A stretch of DNA of 64,000 nucleotides. Source: Nocardioides eburneiflavus (GTDB lineage Bacteria > Actinomycetota > Actinomycetes > Propionibacteriales > Nocardioidaceae). The translations under genes were made by a program, and so were the position numbers. The first letter of the stretch is position 1, and each line of letters opens with the position of its first letter. The notes below the pieces were generated by a model. That model did no database searches and was not told the DNA's origin. It was given only the letters and a program-made list of their open reading frames with translations. Location: contig NZ_SRRO01000001.1 of assembly GCF_004785795.1 (NCBI RefSeq), positions 1,922,001-1,986,000 of the forward strand. The letters run 5' to 3'. This document shows, piece by piece, positions 23,789 to 35,453 of the stretch.

Positions 23789-25377
23789 GGGTGCACGACC
23801 CAGACGGTGGTGTCGGGCTCGACGACCTGGCCGTCACGGCTGGAGAGGACGACGCCCTCGGGCAGGGGCACGGCCGCGTCGCCGAGGTTGGCCAGGCACT
23901 CGAAGCGGTCGCCCCGGCGGAAGCGCAGGACGCCGTCGCGCGCCGGCAGCCAGTGCAGCCCGGGGGCGCGCAGGTCGTGGACCTCGCTCCGCAGGCGCAG
24001 CGCCGTGCGGTAGAGGTGGAGCATGGAGTCGGGGTCGCGCTGCTGCGCCTCGACGGTCAGGTCGGCCCAGTGCGCCGGCTGCGGCAACCAGGGATCGGCG
24101 GGGCCCGGCGAGAAGCCGAAGGGGGAACGGTCGCCGCTCCACGGCAGTGGCACCCGGCACCCGTCGCGGCCGCGGTGGCGGCCGCCGGACCGGACGAAGA
24201 CCGGGTCCTGCAGGAGCGCCTCGGGGATGTCCTCGACCTCCTCGAGGCCGAGCTCCTCACCCTGGTAGAGGTAGGCGCCACCGGGGAGGGCGAGGGTGAG
24301 CAGCACGGCAGCTCGTGCGCGTCGCCGGCCCAGGTCGAGGTCGCCGGCGCCGAAGCGGGTGAGGTGCCGGGTCTCGTCGTGGCTCGACATCGCCCACGTC
24401 GCCGGCGCGCCGATGGGCTGCAGGGCGGCGAGCGTACGGTCGATGACGTCGCGCAGGTGCTCGGCGTCCCAGGGGGCGTGGACCCAGTCGAAGTTGAACG
24501 CGGTCTGGATCTCGTCGGGTCCGAGGTAGCGCGCGAGGCGCTCCGGCCCGTTGACCACCGCCTCGGCGACCAGCACCTGCTCGCCGGGGTGCGCGTCGAC
24601 CACGCGACGCCAGCGGCGGAAGATGTCGTGCACCGTGTCGACGTCCCAGTGCGGGTTGCCCTCCCAGGTGGCGGTCTCGAAGCGCGTGGGGTCGGGGTAG
24701 TCGAAGGGCGGATAGCCGGGCACCTTGGCCATAGCCGGTGCGGCATCCAGGCGGAAGCCGTCGACGCCGCGCTCGAGCCAGAACCGCAGCACGTCGTCGA
24801 AGGCCTCGCGCACGCCCTCGTCGTCCCAGTTGAGGTCGGGCTGCTCGGGCGCGAAGAGGTGCAGGTACCACTGCCGGGGCGTACGGCCGTCCTCGACCGG
24901 CGACCACGCCGACCCCCCGAACGCGCTGATCCAGTTGTTGGGTGGTTCCACGCCGCCCGGGCCGCTGCCGTCGGCGAAGTGGTAGCGCGCCCGCGCCGGT
25001 GATCCCGGCCCGGAGGCGAGCGCGGCACGGAACCACTCGTGCTCGGAGGACGAGTGGTTGGCGACGAGGTCGACGATCACCTTCAGGCCCAGCCGATGGG
25101 CCTCGGCGATCATCATGTCGGCGTCCTGGAGCGTGCCGAACCGCGGGTGGATGTCGCAGTAGTCGCTGACGTCGTAGCCGCCGTCGGCCATCGGGGAGGG
25201 GTACCACGGAGCGACCCACACGGCGTCGACGCCCAGGTCCGCCAGGTAGGGGAGGCGGGCCGTGATGCCGGGGATGTCCCCCTCACCGTCGCCGTCGGCG
25301 TCGGCGAAGCTGCGGGGATAGATCTCGTAGATGACGGCGTCGCGCCACCAGGGCGCGCGGGCGGGAGCCTCGGTCAC
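23785..25377 (-). CDS. GH13 alpha-glucosidase, second copy
   Basis: 530 residues. IYEIYPRSFADADGDGEGD marks the GH13 barrel. Catalytic residues are D211 in DGFRLD, E272 in VAEAVV and D334 in SSHDET. It differs strongly from the copy at 19902 (VAEA versus VGEM, SSHDET versus NNHDQP), so the two probably have different linkage preferences. A GTG at 25377 with AAAGGA upstream is the best start; the open frame runs 23 codons further, into the gap behind the permease gene. First glycosidase after the transporter genes. Confidence 0.9.
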   Translation of the reverse strand: MTEAPARAPWWRDAVIYEIYPRSFADADGDGEGDIPGITARLPYLADLGVDAVWVAPWYPSPMADGGYDVSDYCDIHPRFGTLQDADMMIAEAHRLGLKVIVDLVANHSSSEHEWFRAALASGPGSPARARYHFADGSGPGGVEPPNNWISAFGGSAWSPVEDGRTPRQWYLHLFAPEQPDLNWDDEGVREAFDDVLRFWLERGVDGFRLDAAPAMAKVPGYPPFDYPDPTRFETATWEGNPHWDVDTVHDIFRRWRRVVDAHPGEQVLVAEAVVNGPERLARYLGPDEIQTAFNFDWVHAPWDAEHLRDVIDRTLAALQPIGAPATWAMSSHDETRHLTRFGAGDLDLGRRRARAAVLLTLALPGGAYLYQGEELGLEEVEDIPEALLQDPVFVRSGGRHRGRDGCRVPLPWSGDRSPFGFSPGPADPWLPQPAHWADLTVEAQQRDPDSMLHLYRTALRLRSEVHDLRAPGLHWLPARDGVLRFRRGDRFECLANLGDAAVPLPEGVVLSSRDGQVVEPDTTVWVVHP

Positions 25378-25456
25378 GAGGATCCTTTCCAGTCGAAGGG
25401 ATGTGCCTCGGCCGGTGGGCGGCCGGGGGCGTCCCGGCCGACCCACCCAGTGCGGG

Positions 25457-26380
25457 TCAGCCCTTGACCGCGCCCGCCGTCATGCCGCGGACGAAGAACC
25501 GCTGCATGAAGAGGAACACCACGATCGGCAGGACCATCGACAGGAATCCGCCGGCGGTGATCAGGTGCTGGCCGGATCCGGCCTGTCCCATCAGGTTGTT
25601 GCGCAGCGCGACGGTGATGGGCGCGTTGCCGCCCGGGCCGACGAAGATCAGCGCCACGAGCAGGTCGTTCCAGACCCACAGGAACTGGAAGATCGCGAAC
25701 GCGGCCAGGGCCGGAACCGACATCGGCAGCACCAGCCGGAAGAAGGTCTGGAAATGGCTGGCACCGTCGATCTTCGCCGACTCGATCACGCTCTTGGGCA
25801 GCGTCGCCATGTAGTTGCGGAGGATGTAGATCGCCAGCGACATCCCGAAGCCGATGTGCGCCAGCCACACGGCTGGGAAGGTGCCGGCGATCTGCAGGTC
25901 GCCGTAGATCCGCAGGATTGGCACGAAGGCGATGTAGTTGGGCACCACCAGCAGGCTCACGACGGCCAGGAACAGGAAGTTGCGGCCGGGGAACTCCATG
26001 AACGCGAAGGCGTACGCCGCGAACGCTGCGACCAGGATCGGGATGAAGGTCGCCGGCAGCGTGATCGCCAGGCTGTTGACGAACGCCTGGCCGAGGCCGC
26101 CCTGGTCGATGGCGGTCTGGTAGTTGTCGAAGGACATCCGGCCCCAGGCCGACGGCGTCCAGAACAGCGTCCACCAGCCGGTCTCGTTGGCGTCGTCCCG
26201 GGGGCGGAAGGAGGTGAGGAAGAGCCCGATCACGGGCACGATCCAGAGGAAGCAAAGGACGAACACCACGATCCGGGCGAACCATCCGGCCTTCTGTGGC
26301 TGTCCCTCTCGCGAGGAGACGCGCTTGCGGGTCTTCGGGGTGGGCGTGGCCGCCCCCATCGTGGTCTGTGTCTGGGTCAT
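25457..26380 (-). CDS. Sugar ABC transporter permease, MalG type
   Basis: 307 residues with six membrane segments beginning near residue 33, and the EAA-loop equivalent ESAKIDGASHFQTFFRLVLP. The end PIVVFLFMQRFFVRGMTAGAVKG is the MalG-family tail. The ATG overlaps the MalF-type gene by four bases. With its partner it forms the channel of the first sugar importer; energy probably comes from the MsiK-like ATPase at 30155, since no ATPase gene lies in this operon. Confidence 0.92.
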   Translation of the reverse strand: MTQTQTTMGAATPTPKTRKRVSSREGQPQKAGWFARIVVFVLCFLWIVPVIGLFLTSFRPRDDANETGWWTLFWTPSAWGRMSFDNYQTAIDQGGLGQAFVNSLAITLPATFIPILVAAFAAYAFAFMEFPGRNFLFLAVVSLLVVPNYIAFVPILRIYGDLQIAGTFPAVWLAHIGFGMSLAIYILRNYMATLPKSVIESAKIDGASHFQTFFRLVLPMSVPALAAFAIFQFLWVWNDLLVALIFVGPGGNAPITVALRNNLMGQAGSGQHLITAGGFLSMVLPIVVFLFMQRFFVRGMTAGAVKG

Positions 26381-27360
26381 GCCATCGACTCCTCACGACG
26401 GAAGTTGCGCACCTGGTACACCATGATCGGGATGGTGGCGAGCATCAGCAGCACGACGATGGCTGCGGCTGCGCCGTTGTTGAAGTTGGTGAAGAGCTGG
26501 TTGAAGAACTCGTTGCCGATGACGTTGGTGTTGGCCTGGCCGTTGGTCATCACGTAGACGATGTCGAAGATCTTCATCACGCCGATCAGGGTCGTGACGT
26601 AGACGGTGATGACGGTGCCCCAGATCTGCGGGACGACCACCCGGAAGAAGATGGCCCGCTCGTTGGCGCCGTCGATGCGCGCCGCCTCGAGGGTGTCCTC
26701 GGGGACGCCCTTGACCGCGGCGGAGAGCAGCACCATCGAGAAGCCGGTCTGGGCCCACAGCAGCATCACCATCAGGAAGAAGCTGTTGAGCCTGAAGTCG
26801 CTGACCTGCAACCACGCCACGGGGTCGAAGCCGAGTGCGGTGATGATGGCGTTCTGCAGGCCGATCTGCTCGCGCCCCTCGGGGCGGTAGTTGTAGATCA
26901 GGCCCCACACGGTGCCGGCGCCCACGAAGCTGATGGCCATCGGCAGGAAGATGATCGTCTTGGAGGTGTTCTCCCACGTGGGGTTGAGCCGGTCGGCCAG
27001 GACGGCCATCGCTAGTCCGAGCACCACGGTCATCGCCGGGACGACGGCCATCCAGAGCAGCGTGTTGAAGAGGGTGTCCTGGAAGTTGCTGCTCTGCAGC
27101 AGCCTCGTGTAGTTGTCGAGTCCGACCCACGCGGTGCTCTGCGCGTTGGCGAAGCTGAAGACGATGGTCTGCACGGCCGGATAGACGAGGTAGAAGACCA
27201 GGGCTGCGTAGGCGGGGAGGATGTAGAAGTACGGCTTGAGCCGGTGCTCCCACCGCCCGGGCAGCACCTCGGCCAGCTTGTTGAGCAGCCAGTAGAGGAT
27301 GACGGCGGCGCCGACACCCACACCGACGGTGATCAGGGCGTTGAGGATCTTCAACAGCAT
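26377..27360 (-). CDS. Sugar ABC transporter permease, MalF type
   Basis: 327 residues. An N-terminal membrane segment (VGVGVGAAVILYWLL) precedes the usual MalF-type core; the EAA loop is EAARIDGANERAIFFRVVVP. An extra N-terminal helix is common in alpha-glucoside (AglF-like) permeases. It follows the binding-protein gene after 106 bp that contain a strong stem-loop. Confidence 0.92.
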   Translation of the reverse strand: MLLKILNALITVGVGVGAAVILYWLLNKLAEVLPGRWEHRLKPYFYILPAYAALVFYLVYPAVQTIVFSFANAQSTAWVGLDNYTRLLQSSNFQDTLFNTLLWMAVVPAMTVVLGLAMAVLADRLNPTWENTSKTIIFLPMAISFVGAGTVWGLIYNYRPEGREQIGLQNAIITALGFDPVAWLQVSDFRLNSFFLMVMLLWAQTGFSMVLLSAAVKGVPEDTLEAARIDGANERAIFFRVVVPQIWGTVITVYVTTLIGVMKIFDIVYVMTNGQANTNVIGNEFFNQLFTNFNNGAAAAIVVLLMLATIPIMVYQVRNFRREESMA

Positions 27361-27408
27361 GTGTCCTGCTCCTGGATCGGGGGCACGTCCGGGGAACTGC
27401 TGGTCCGT

Positions 27409-27455
27409 ACGGGGCGGGGACGACCGGGCGGCTGCGCCGACCGTCCCCGTCCCGT
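27409..27455 (-). terminator. Intercistronic stem-loop between binding protein and permease genes
   Basis: ACGGGGCGGGGACG at 27409-27422 pairs with 27442-27455 over 14 bp with one mismatch and a 19-nt loop. There is no T run. Its position after the binding-protein gene suggests partial termination or protection of the upstream mRNA, which would give excess binding protein over permease. Confidence 0.55.
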
Positions 27456-27466
27456 CGGGGAGGCGA

Positions 27467-28792
27467 TCAGCTGGCGGGCCAGCTCTCGTCGATGTTGGTC
27501 AGCGTGGTGTCGAGGTCCTGTCGTTCCTGGATCCACGCCGTCATCTCCTTCCAGAAACTGCCGGCCCCGACCTCGCCCGGCATCAGGTCCGAGCCGTCGA
27601 AGAGGAACTGGTCGGACTGGTAGGCGACGTCGGCGATCTGCCGGGTCAGGTCGCTCGGGTAGAGCGAGGTGTCGAACTCCGTGTGGGGCGAGATGAAGGA
27701 GCTGTTCGGAGCCGCCTCGGTGCCGAGCTCGACGTCGGCCAGGATCTGCATCATCGCGCGTGAGTCCTCGTTGTCGAGCAGCAGCGTGGCCAGGTCGCCG
27801 CCGCCCAGCACGGGGGCGTCGGTGCCGGCCTCGGCCGGCGGGAACCCGAAGACGCCGACCCGCTCGTCGACGTTGTCGACGACGTCCTGCGGCATGAAGT
27901 CCGCGGAGACGACGAAGTTGCCCTGCTTGAACATCCAGCAGCCCGGGTCGTCCTGCCACATGGTGTCCTCTGCCTCACCGAAGGCCACGCTCGCGATGGA
28001 GCCGCGCCCACCGGGCACGCTGCCATCGGCCAGGACGGTCTGCTCCATGTAGTCGGCAGCCTGCCGAACCACCTCGGAGTCGAACTTGACCTCGTTGGCG
28101 ACCCACTGGTTGTACTCCTCGGGACCGCCGAAGCGCATGATCAGGTCCTCGAACCAGTCGGTCACCGGCCAGCCGGTGGCCGCGCCCGACTCGATGCCGA
28201 AGCACCAGGGCGTCTCGCCGTCGCTCTTCATCTGGTCGGTCAGCTCGGCGAGCTCGTCGAGGCTCTCGGGAGCCTTGAAGCCGGCCTCGTCCCACGCCTG
28301 CTTGTTGTAGAACACCAGGCTCTTGACGTTCATGCTGATCATCAGGCCGTACTGGGTGCCGTCGATCTGGCCGGCCTCCAACGTGCCGGGCGTCATGTCG
28401 GAGAGCGCGTCGGCCGGGACGATGTCATCGGTCAGCTCGACGGCCTTGCCGCGGTCGACGATCTGCTTGATGACGCCGGGCTGGGGGATGACGGCGATGT
28501 CCGGCGGGTCGTTGGCCTGGATGCGGGTCAGGATCAGCTGGTTGATGTTGTCGACGCGCTCGATGTTGACCTCGATCCCGGCGGCCTCGGCCTCCTCCTC
28601 GATCTTGGCCTTCAGCCCCTCGAAGACGAGCGGGTCGGTCGTGGCGAGGATGTCGACGACGCCGTCGTCGCCACCAGCGCTACCGCCGCCACCTCCTCCG
28701 CCGTCGTCGCCGAGGCAGCCGGTCGTGGTCAGTGCCAGCGCGGCCGCGGTCGCGGCGAACGCCGTGCGGCGCCGGGTCGAAGTCATTCGCAT
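27467..28792 (-). CDS. Sugar ABC transporter substrate-binding lipoprotein
   Basis: 441 residues. A twin-basic N-terminus and hydrophobic segment end in LTTTGC, lipobox Cys26, followed by a Gly-rich linker. The mature part is a cluster-B binding protein for oligosaccharides, like AglE/MalE (NVKSLVFYNKQAWDEAGFK, EDTMWQDDPGCWMFKQGNF). The ATG at 28792 has GGAGG at seven bases; an ATG two codons later is spaced less well. First gene of the operon with permeases and three glycosidases, so an alpha-galactoside or alpha-glucoside ligand is inferred. Confidence 0.92.
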   Translation of the reverse strand: MRMTSTRRRTAFAATAAALALTTTGCLGDDGGGGGGGSAGGDDGVVDILATTDPLVFEGLKAKIEEEAEAAGIEVNIERVDNINQLILTRIQANDPPDIAVIPQPGVIKQIVDRGKAVELTDDIVPADALSDMTPGTLEAGQIDGTQYGLMISMNVKSLVFYNKQAWDEAGFKAPESLDELAELTDQMKSDGETPWCFGIESGAATGWPVTDWFEDLIMRFGGPEEYNQWVANEVKFDSEVVRQAADYMEQTVLADGSVPGGRGSIASVAFGEAEDTMWQDDPGCWMFKQGNFVVSADFMPQDVVDNVDERVGVFGFPPAEAGTDAPVLGGGDLATLLLDNEDSRAMMQILADVELGTEAAPNSSFISPHTEFDTSLYPSDLTRQIADVAYQSDQFLFDGSDLMPGEVGAGSFWKEMTAWIQERQDLDTTLTNIDESWPAS

Positions 28793-28863
28793 GAGGGTGC
28801 CTCCTCGGATGGCGGGACCTCTGTCCCGCGCGTCCTGATTGTCGTAGTGTGACGTCCACCACT

Positions 28864-28879
28864 GCTGAATCGAATCAGC
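28864..28879. promoter_or_regulatory. Putative LacI-family operator
   Basis: GCTGAATCGAATCAGC is a 16-bp palindrome with two mismatched positions and a central CG, the usual design of LacI/GalR operators. It lies between the divergent binding-protein gene and the LacI-type regulator gene, so local autoregulation and sugar-dependent repression are likely. Confidence 0.6.
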
Positions 28880-29010
28880 CGCATCATGTTCGGCCCGCGG
28901 TCCCGGTGTCAAGCGACAGGAAGGACACGAACAGGTCACGGGTCCCGATCGACAGCGGCAGGCTCTGCCGCGCGCTTCTGGGGCGCGCAACGACGAGAAG
29001 AGGGAACGCA

Positions 29011-30033
29011 GTGGAGACCCGACGCGTGATGCTGGCCGACGTCGCGGCCGAGGCCGGGGTGTCCACCACCACCGCCTCGTACATCCTCAACGGCCGGGCT
29101 GCGCAGATGCGGATCGCTCCGGAGACGGACCAGCGGGTGCGTGCTGCCGCCGCCCGGTTGGGCTATCGGCCGAACCGCAGTGCGCGCAGCCTGCGCACCC
29201 GTCGTACGGCCACGATCGGGCTGGTCTCGGACCAGATCGCGGGGGAGCAGTACGGCAGCAGCATGCTGACGGGCGCGAGCCTGGCCGCCCGCGAGCTCGA
29301 CCACGTGGTCGTGATGGGTGAGAGCGGCGGCGACCCCGAGCTCGAGCGGCTGCTGCTGGAGGAGATGCGCGAGCGCGACGTGGACGGGGTCGTGTACGCC
29401 ACCCGCACCGCGCGCACGATCCACCTGCCCGACGCGCTGCGCGGCGTCCGGTCGGTGCTGCTCAACTGCGAGGCCCGCGACGAGCGGTACGCGGCGGTGC
29501 TGCCCGACGACGAGGGTGGAGGCCGTGCGGCCGCGGCCACGCTCGTCGCCGCGGGCGTCTCGGACGTCTGGGTCGTGGGGGAGGACCCCACGCCCGAGGC
29601 GACGGCCGGCCCGCGACGGATGGCGGGGATCCGGGCGGGGCTCGCCCAGGCGGGCCTCGACCTCGCGGGGGTGGTCGCCTGTGACTGGTCGGTCACCGAG
29701 GGTTTCGCCGCCACCAGCCGATGGTTGGCACGAGGCGTGCGCGCCGAGGGGCTGGTCTGCATGAACGACCGGGTCGCGATGGGCGTCTACCAGGCCCTCG
29801 CCGAGGCGGGGCTGCGGGTGCCCGACGACGTGAGCGTCGTGTCCTTCGACGGCTCGGCGATCGCGGGGTGGCTGCGGCCGGTGCTCACCTCCGTCCAGCT
29901 GCCCTTCACCGAGCTCGGCGCGCTCGCCGTACGCCGTCTCCTCGACCCCGACGACCACGGCGGCACCGACTCGGTGCCGATGGCGGTGCGCCACGGGGGC
30001 TCGGTGCGCACCGCTCGAGGTGGCACCGCGTGA
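29011..30033 (+). CDS. LacI-family transcriptional regulator
   Basis: 340 residues. The LacI HTH and hinge occupy residues 5-60 (MLADVAAEAGVSTTTASYIL, then GYRPNRSARSLRT). A periplasmic-binding-like effector domain follows (IGLVSDQIAGEQYG, VCMNDRVAMGVYQAL, DDVSVVSFDGS). The start is GTG 29011, with AGAGGG upstream; an internal ATG five codons later would clip the HTH. It is divergent from the sugar operon, which it very likely represses, with the palindrome at 28864 as candidate operator. The effector is probably an imported alpha-linked sugar. Confidence 0.92.
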   Translation: METRRVMLADVAAEAGVSTTTASYILNGRAAQMRIAPETDQRVRAAAARLGYRPNRSARSLRTRRTATIGLVSDQIAGEQYGSSMLTGASLAARELDHVVVMGESGGDPELERLLLEEMRERDVDGVVYATRTARTIHLPDALRGVRSVLLNCEARDERYAAVLPDDEGGGRAAAATLVAAGVSDVWVVGEDPTPEATAGPRRMAGIRAGLAQAGLDLAGVVACDWSVTEGFAATSRWLARGVRAEGLVCMNDRVAMGVYQALAEAGLRVPDDVSVVSFDGSAIAGWLRPVLTSVQLPFTELGALAVRRLLDPDDHGGTDSVPMAVRHGGSVRTARGGTA

Positions 30034-30093
30034 GACGGCGGGCCCGCACCATTGCCCCGGTGGGAGCCGGGCCCTACTGTGACCTCGGGGTCT

Positions 30094-30107
30094 GTGACCC
30101 CGGTCAC
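30094..30107. promoter_or_regulatory. GTGACC inverted repeat upstream of the MsiK-like gene
   Basis: GTGACC-CC-GGTCAC is a perfect 6-bp inverted repeat with a 2-bp spacer, 47 bp before the ATG. A further half-site TGTGACC lies at 30078-30084. It may be an operator for a dimeric regulator; which one is unknown. Confidence 0.45.
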
Positions 30108-30154
30108 TTCACTACGGATCGTCCGGCACGTACCTGCCGGTGAAGGAGCAGACA

Positions 30155-31240
<1,086 letters not shown>

Positions 31241-31252
31241 CCGGCTCGTCCT

Positions 31253-31290
31253 CGGTGGTCGAGCAGCCGAGCCGGGCTGATCGACCACCG
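31253..31290. repeat. Intergenic hairpin with TGGTCGA stem
   Basis: CGGTGGTCGA and TCGACCACCG form a perfect 10-bp stem around an 18-nt loop, directly after the MsiK-like gene. It may end that transcript. The stem core resembles the larger hairpin at 38890-38968, so both may belong to one dispersed REP-like family. Confidence 0.5.
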
Positions 31291-31315
31291 CGGGCGACCG
31301 GTGGCTCCGCTTCGC

Positions 31316-31321
31316 CATACT
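31316..31321 (+). promoter_or_regulatory. -10 box CATACT for a leaderless start
   Basis: CATACT ends seven bases before the GTG start of the amylosucrase gene at 31329. No ribosome-binding site is visible. Confidence 0.45.
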
Positions 31322-31328
31322 GGGGCCC

Positions 31329-33176
31329 GTGACCGCGACCGACACCAGCTTCGAGGACCGCCTCGCCGCCCTCGAGCCAGACCTCCTCGACACCCTGAGG
31401 CGGGTCTACGGACCCGAGGCGGCGCCCGTGGTCGCACGTACGCTCACCGGGATCGCACGTGCCGCCCACGACGCGCGGCCCGCCGACCTGCGCGAGCTCG
31501 ACGCGCGGCGGCTGCGCGAGCCGGACTGGTTCCAGCGGCCCTCGATGGTGGGCTACGCGGCGTACGCCGACCGGTTCGCCGGGACGCTGCGTGGCGTCGG
31601 CGAGCGGGCGCCGTACCTCCGTGACCTCGGGGTCGGCTACCTGCACCTGATGCCGTTGCTGACGCCGCGCCCGGCACCCAACGACGGCGGCTACGCCGTG
31701 ATGGACTACCGCTCCGTCCGCCCCGACCTCGGTACGCTCGAGGACCTGCGCGAGCTGACGACGACGTTGCGCGCCGACGGGATCAGCCTGTGCCTCGACC
31801 TGGTGCTCAACCACGTCGCGCGCGAGCACGAGTGGGCCGCCGCGGCCCGGGCCGGCGACCCCGACAAGCGGGCGTACTTCCACGTCCACCCCGACCGGGA
31901 GGTGCCGGACGCGTACGAGGCGTCGCTGCCGGAGGTGTTCCCCGACTTCGCGCCCGGCAACTTCACCTGGGACGACGACCTGGCCGGCTGGGTGTGGACG
32001 ACCTTCAACGACTACCAGTGGGACCTCGACTGGTCGAACCCCGCGGTGCTGTGCGAGTTCGCCGACATCATCCTGTCGCTGGCCAACCTGGGCGTGGAGG
32101 TGTTCCGGCTCGACGCGATCGCCTTCATCTGGAAGCGCCTCGGCACCAGCTGCCAGAACCAACCGGAGGTGCACGACCTCACCCGCGCCCTGCGCGCCGT
32201 CGCGCGCCTCGCCGCGCCGGCGGTGCTGTTCAAGGCGGAGGCGATCGTCGGTCCGGCCGACCTGCCGGCCTACCTCGGGGTGGGGGAGCACGCCGGTCGG
32301 GTCAGCGACCTCGCCTACCACAACGGGCTGATGGTGCAGATCTGGTCGATGCTCGCCTCCGGCGACACCCGGCTGGCCACCCACGCCCTCCAGCAGCTGC
32401 CGCAGCCCCCGGCCACCACCGCCTGGATCACCTACGTGCGCTGCCACGACGACATCGGCTGGGCCATCGCGGACGAGGACGCCCGGGCGGTCGGCCTCGA
32501 CCCCTTCGCGCACCGGCGCTTCCTGTCCGACTGGTACTCCGGTGCGTTCCCGGGGTCGTGGGCGCGGGGCCTGGTCTTCCAGCAGAACGAGCAGACCGGC
32601 GACCGGCGCATCTCGGGTTCGCTGGCCTCGCTGGCCGGGCTCGAGGCCGGCGACCCCGGTGCCGTCGGACGCATCCTGCTCGCCCACGCGATCGTCCTGG
32701 GCTTCGGCGGCCTGCCGGTGATCTGGATGGGCGACGAGCTCGGCCTGCTCAACGACGCCGGCTGGGCCGACGACCCCGCCCACGCCGCCGACAACCGCTG
32801 GGTGCACCGGCCGGCGATGCCGTGGGCCGTGGTCGACTCGGAGACCGGCGCCGACCCGCACGGCCTCACCGCCGGCCTGCGCCACCTCCTCGACGTACGC
32901 CGGGCGTTGCCGCACCTGCACGCCGCATCGCCGACCGAGATCTGGGACCCGCGCGACAGCGGGGTGCTGCTCGTCGTGCGGCGGCACCCCGACGGCCCGC
33001 TCCTCGGGGCCTACAACGTGACGGGGCGGGAGGCGTGGGTGGCCGCCGACGTCCTGCACTGGCTCGGCCTACACGACGACGGCCTCGTCGACGCGCTCAC
33101 CGGCAGCGCGCCCGACCTGCACGACGGTGCGGTGCGGCTCGAGCCGTACGCCGCGGCCTGGTTGCACCTCGGCTGA
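31329..33176 (+). CDS. Amylosucrase-type GH13 enzyme
   Basis: 615 residues, the length of known amylosucrases. An N-terminal helical domain (about 1-90) precedes the barrel. Nucleophile D262 in VFRLDAIAF, acid/base E304 in FKAEAIVGP and D374 in CHDDIGW are spaced like D286, E328 and D393 of the Neisseria enzyme. The segment [16 protein letters not shown] is characteristic of amylosucrase and sucrose hydrolase. It probably uses sucrose, building or extending alpha-1,4-glucans or simply hydrolysing it. It has no signal peptide. It stands alone on the plus strand, beside an importer that could supply sucrose. Confidence 0.88.
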   Translation: MTATDTSFEDRLAALEPDLLDTLRRVYGPEAAPVVARTLTGIARAAHDARPADLRELDARRLREPDWFQRPSMVGYAAYADRFAGTLRGVGERAPYLRDLGVGYLHLMPLLTPRPAPNDGGYAVMDYRSVRPDLGTLEDLRELTTTLRADGISLCLDLVLNHVAREHEWAAAARAGDPDKRAYFHVHPDREVPDAYEASLPEVFPDFAPGNFTWDDDLAGWVWTTFNDYQWDLDWSNPAVLCEFADIILSLANLGVEVFRLDAIAFIWKRLGTSCQNQPEVHDLTRALRAVARLAAPAVLFKAEAIVGPADLPAYLGVGEHAGRVSDLAYHNGLMVQIWSMLASGDTRLATHALQQLPQPPATTAWITYVRCHDDIGWAIADEDARAVGLDPFAHRRFLSDWYSGAFPGSWARGLVFQQNEQTGDRRISGSLASLAGLEAGDPGAVGRILLAHAIVLGFGGLPVIWMGDELGLLNDAGWADDPAHAADNRWVHRPAMPWAVVDSETGADPHGLTAGLRHLLDVRRALPHLHAASPTEIWDPRDSGVLLVVRRHPDGPLLGAYNVTGREAWVAADVLHWLGLHDDGLVDALTGSAPDLHDGAVRLEPYAAAWLHLG

Positions 33177-33207
33177 GCGGCGCGGACTTCCCCTGTTGGT
33201 GCTGGAG

Positions 33208-33225
33208 TCCCCGCCCGAGCGGGGA
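33208..33225. terminator. Stem-loop between convergent genes
   Basis: TCCCCGC-CCGA-GCGGGGA forms a 7-bp GC-rich stem in the gap between the amylosucrase gene and the convergent ATPase gene. It can serve both directions; no T run follows. Confidence 0.5.
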
Positions 33226-33307
33226 GTCCGCCACCTGGAGGGGCGTACAACCCATCAGGCGTCGGACTACCCCTCCCAGCCCACCCGCTGACTGCCCGCC
33301 GAGCTGG

Positions 33308-34573
<1,266 letters not shown>

Positions 34574-34580
34574 GAGCTGA

Positions 34581-35453
34581 TCACCCCTTCACTGCGCCGG
34601 AGGTGAGGCCGGCGACGATCTTGCGCTGGAACAGCAGGACGATGACGATGATCGGGACGGTGACCACCACGGAGGCGGCGGCCAGCGTGCCGTACGGCGG
34701 GTTGAACGGGTCGGGCCCGACGAAGAACGAGAGCTGGGCCGGCACGGTGCGCGACCCGGTGGTCGACGTCAGCGAGATGGCCAGCACGAACTCGTTCCAG
34801 GCGAAGAAGAAGGTCAGGATCGCCGCCGTGAACACGCCGGGTGCGGCGAGCGGGACGATGACCTTGCGGAACGCCTGCCAGGACGTGGCCCCGTCGACCT
34901 GGGCCGCCTGCTCCATCTCCCACGGGATCTCGCGGAAGAACGCGGAGAGCGTCCAGATCGCCAGCGGCAGCGTGAACGTCATGTAGGGGATGATCAGGCC
35001 CGGCCAGGTGTTGAACAGGCCGACCGTGCGCCACATGTCGAAGAGCGGTCCGACCAGTGCGACCACCGGGAACATCGCGATCGCGAGCGCCATGGTCAGC
35101 ACCACCCGCTTGCCCTTGAACTCCAGCCGGGCGATCGCGTAGGCCGCGAGCGTGGCGAAGATGACGGCCAGCACGGTGGCGATCAGCGAGATGAAGAAGG
35201 AGTTGCGCAGCGCGTCGATGAAGTCGCCCGCGGTCGCCTCCTGTCCCGGCGTGACCGAGCCGATGCCGAGGATGTCGCGGTAGTTCTGGAACGTCGGGTC
35301 CTTCGGCAGGAACTGGGCGCTCCCCGCACCGGTCTCGCCGGGGCCCTTGAAGGACAGCGAGATGATCCATGCCACGGGCAGGAGGCACCACACGAGGATC
35401 AGCACGAAGCCGACCCAGGTGCCCGCCGTGGTCTTGTTCGTGTTGCCTGCCAT
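34581..35453 (-). CDS. Sugar ABC transporter permease, MalG type (second importer)
   Basis: 290 residues. Six membrane segments, the EAA loop EQAAQVDGATSWQAFRKVIVP, and a family-typical end IVLLFQRKIVAGLTSGAVKG. A large extracytoplasmic loop between the first two helices carries an insert around residues 40-75. The start codon overlaps the preceding gene's stop by one base (TGATG). Confidence 0.92.
   Translation of the reverse strand: MAGNTNKTTAGTWVGFVLILVWCLLPVAWIISLSFKGPGETGAGSAQFLPKDPTFQNYRDILGIGSVTPGQEATAGDFIDALRNSFFISLIATVLAVIFATLAAYAIARLEFKGKRVVLTMALAIAMFPVVALVGPLFDMWRTVGLFNTWPGLIIPYMTFTLPLAIWTLSAFFREIPWEMEQAAQVDGATSWQAFRKVIVPLAAPGVFTAAILTFFFAWNEFVLAISLTSTTGSRTVPAQLSFFVGPDPFNPPYGTLAAASVVVTVPIIVIVLLFQRKIVAGLTSGAVKG

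Noticed and set aside
20400..24013. Large plus-strand open frames opposite the glycosidase genes
   Set aside because: They are antisense shadows of GH13 and GH36 genes whose catalytic residues are all in place on the minus strand.
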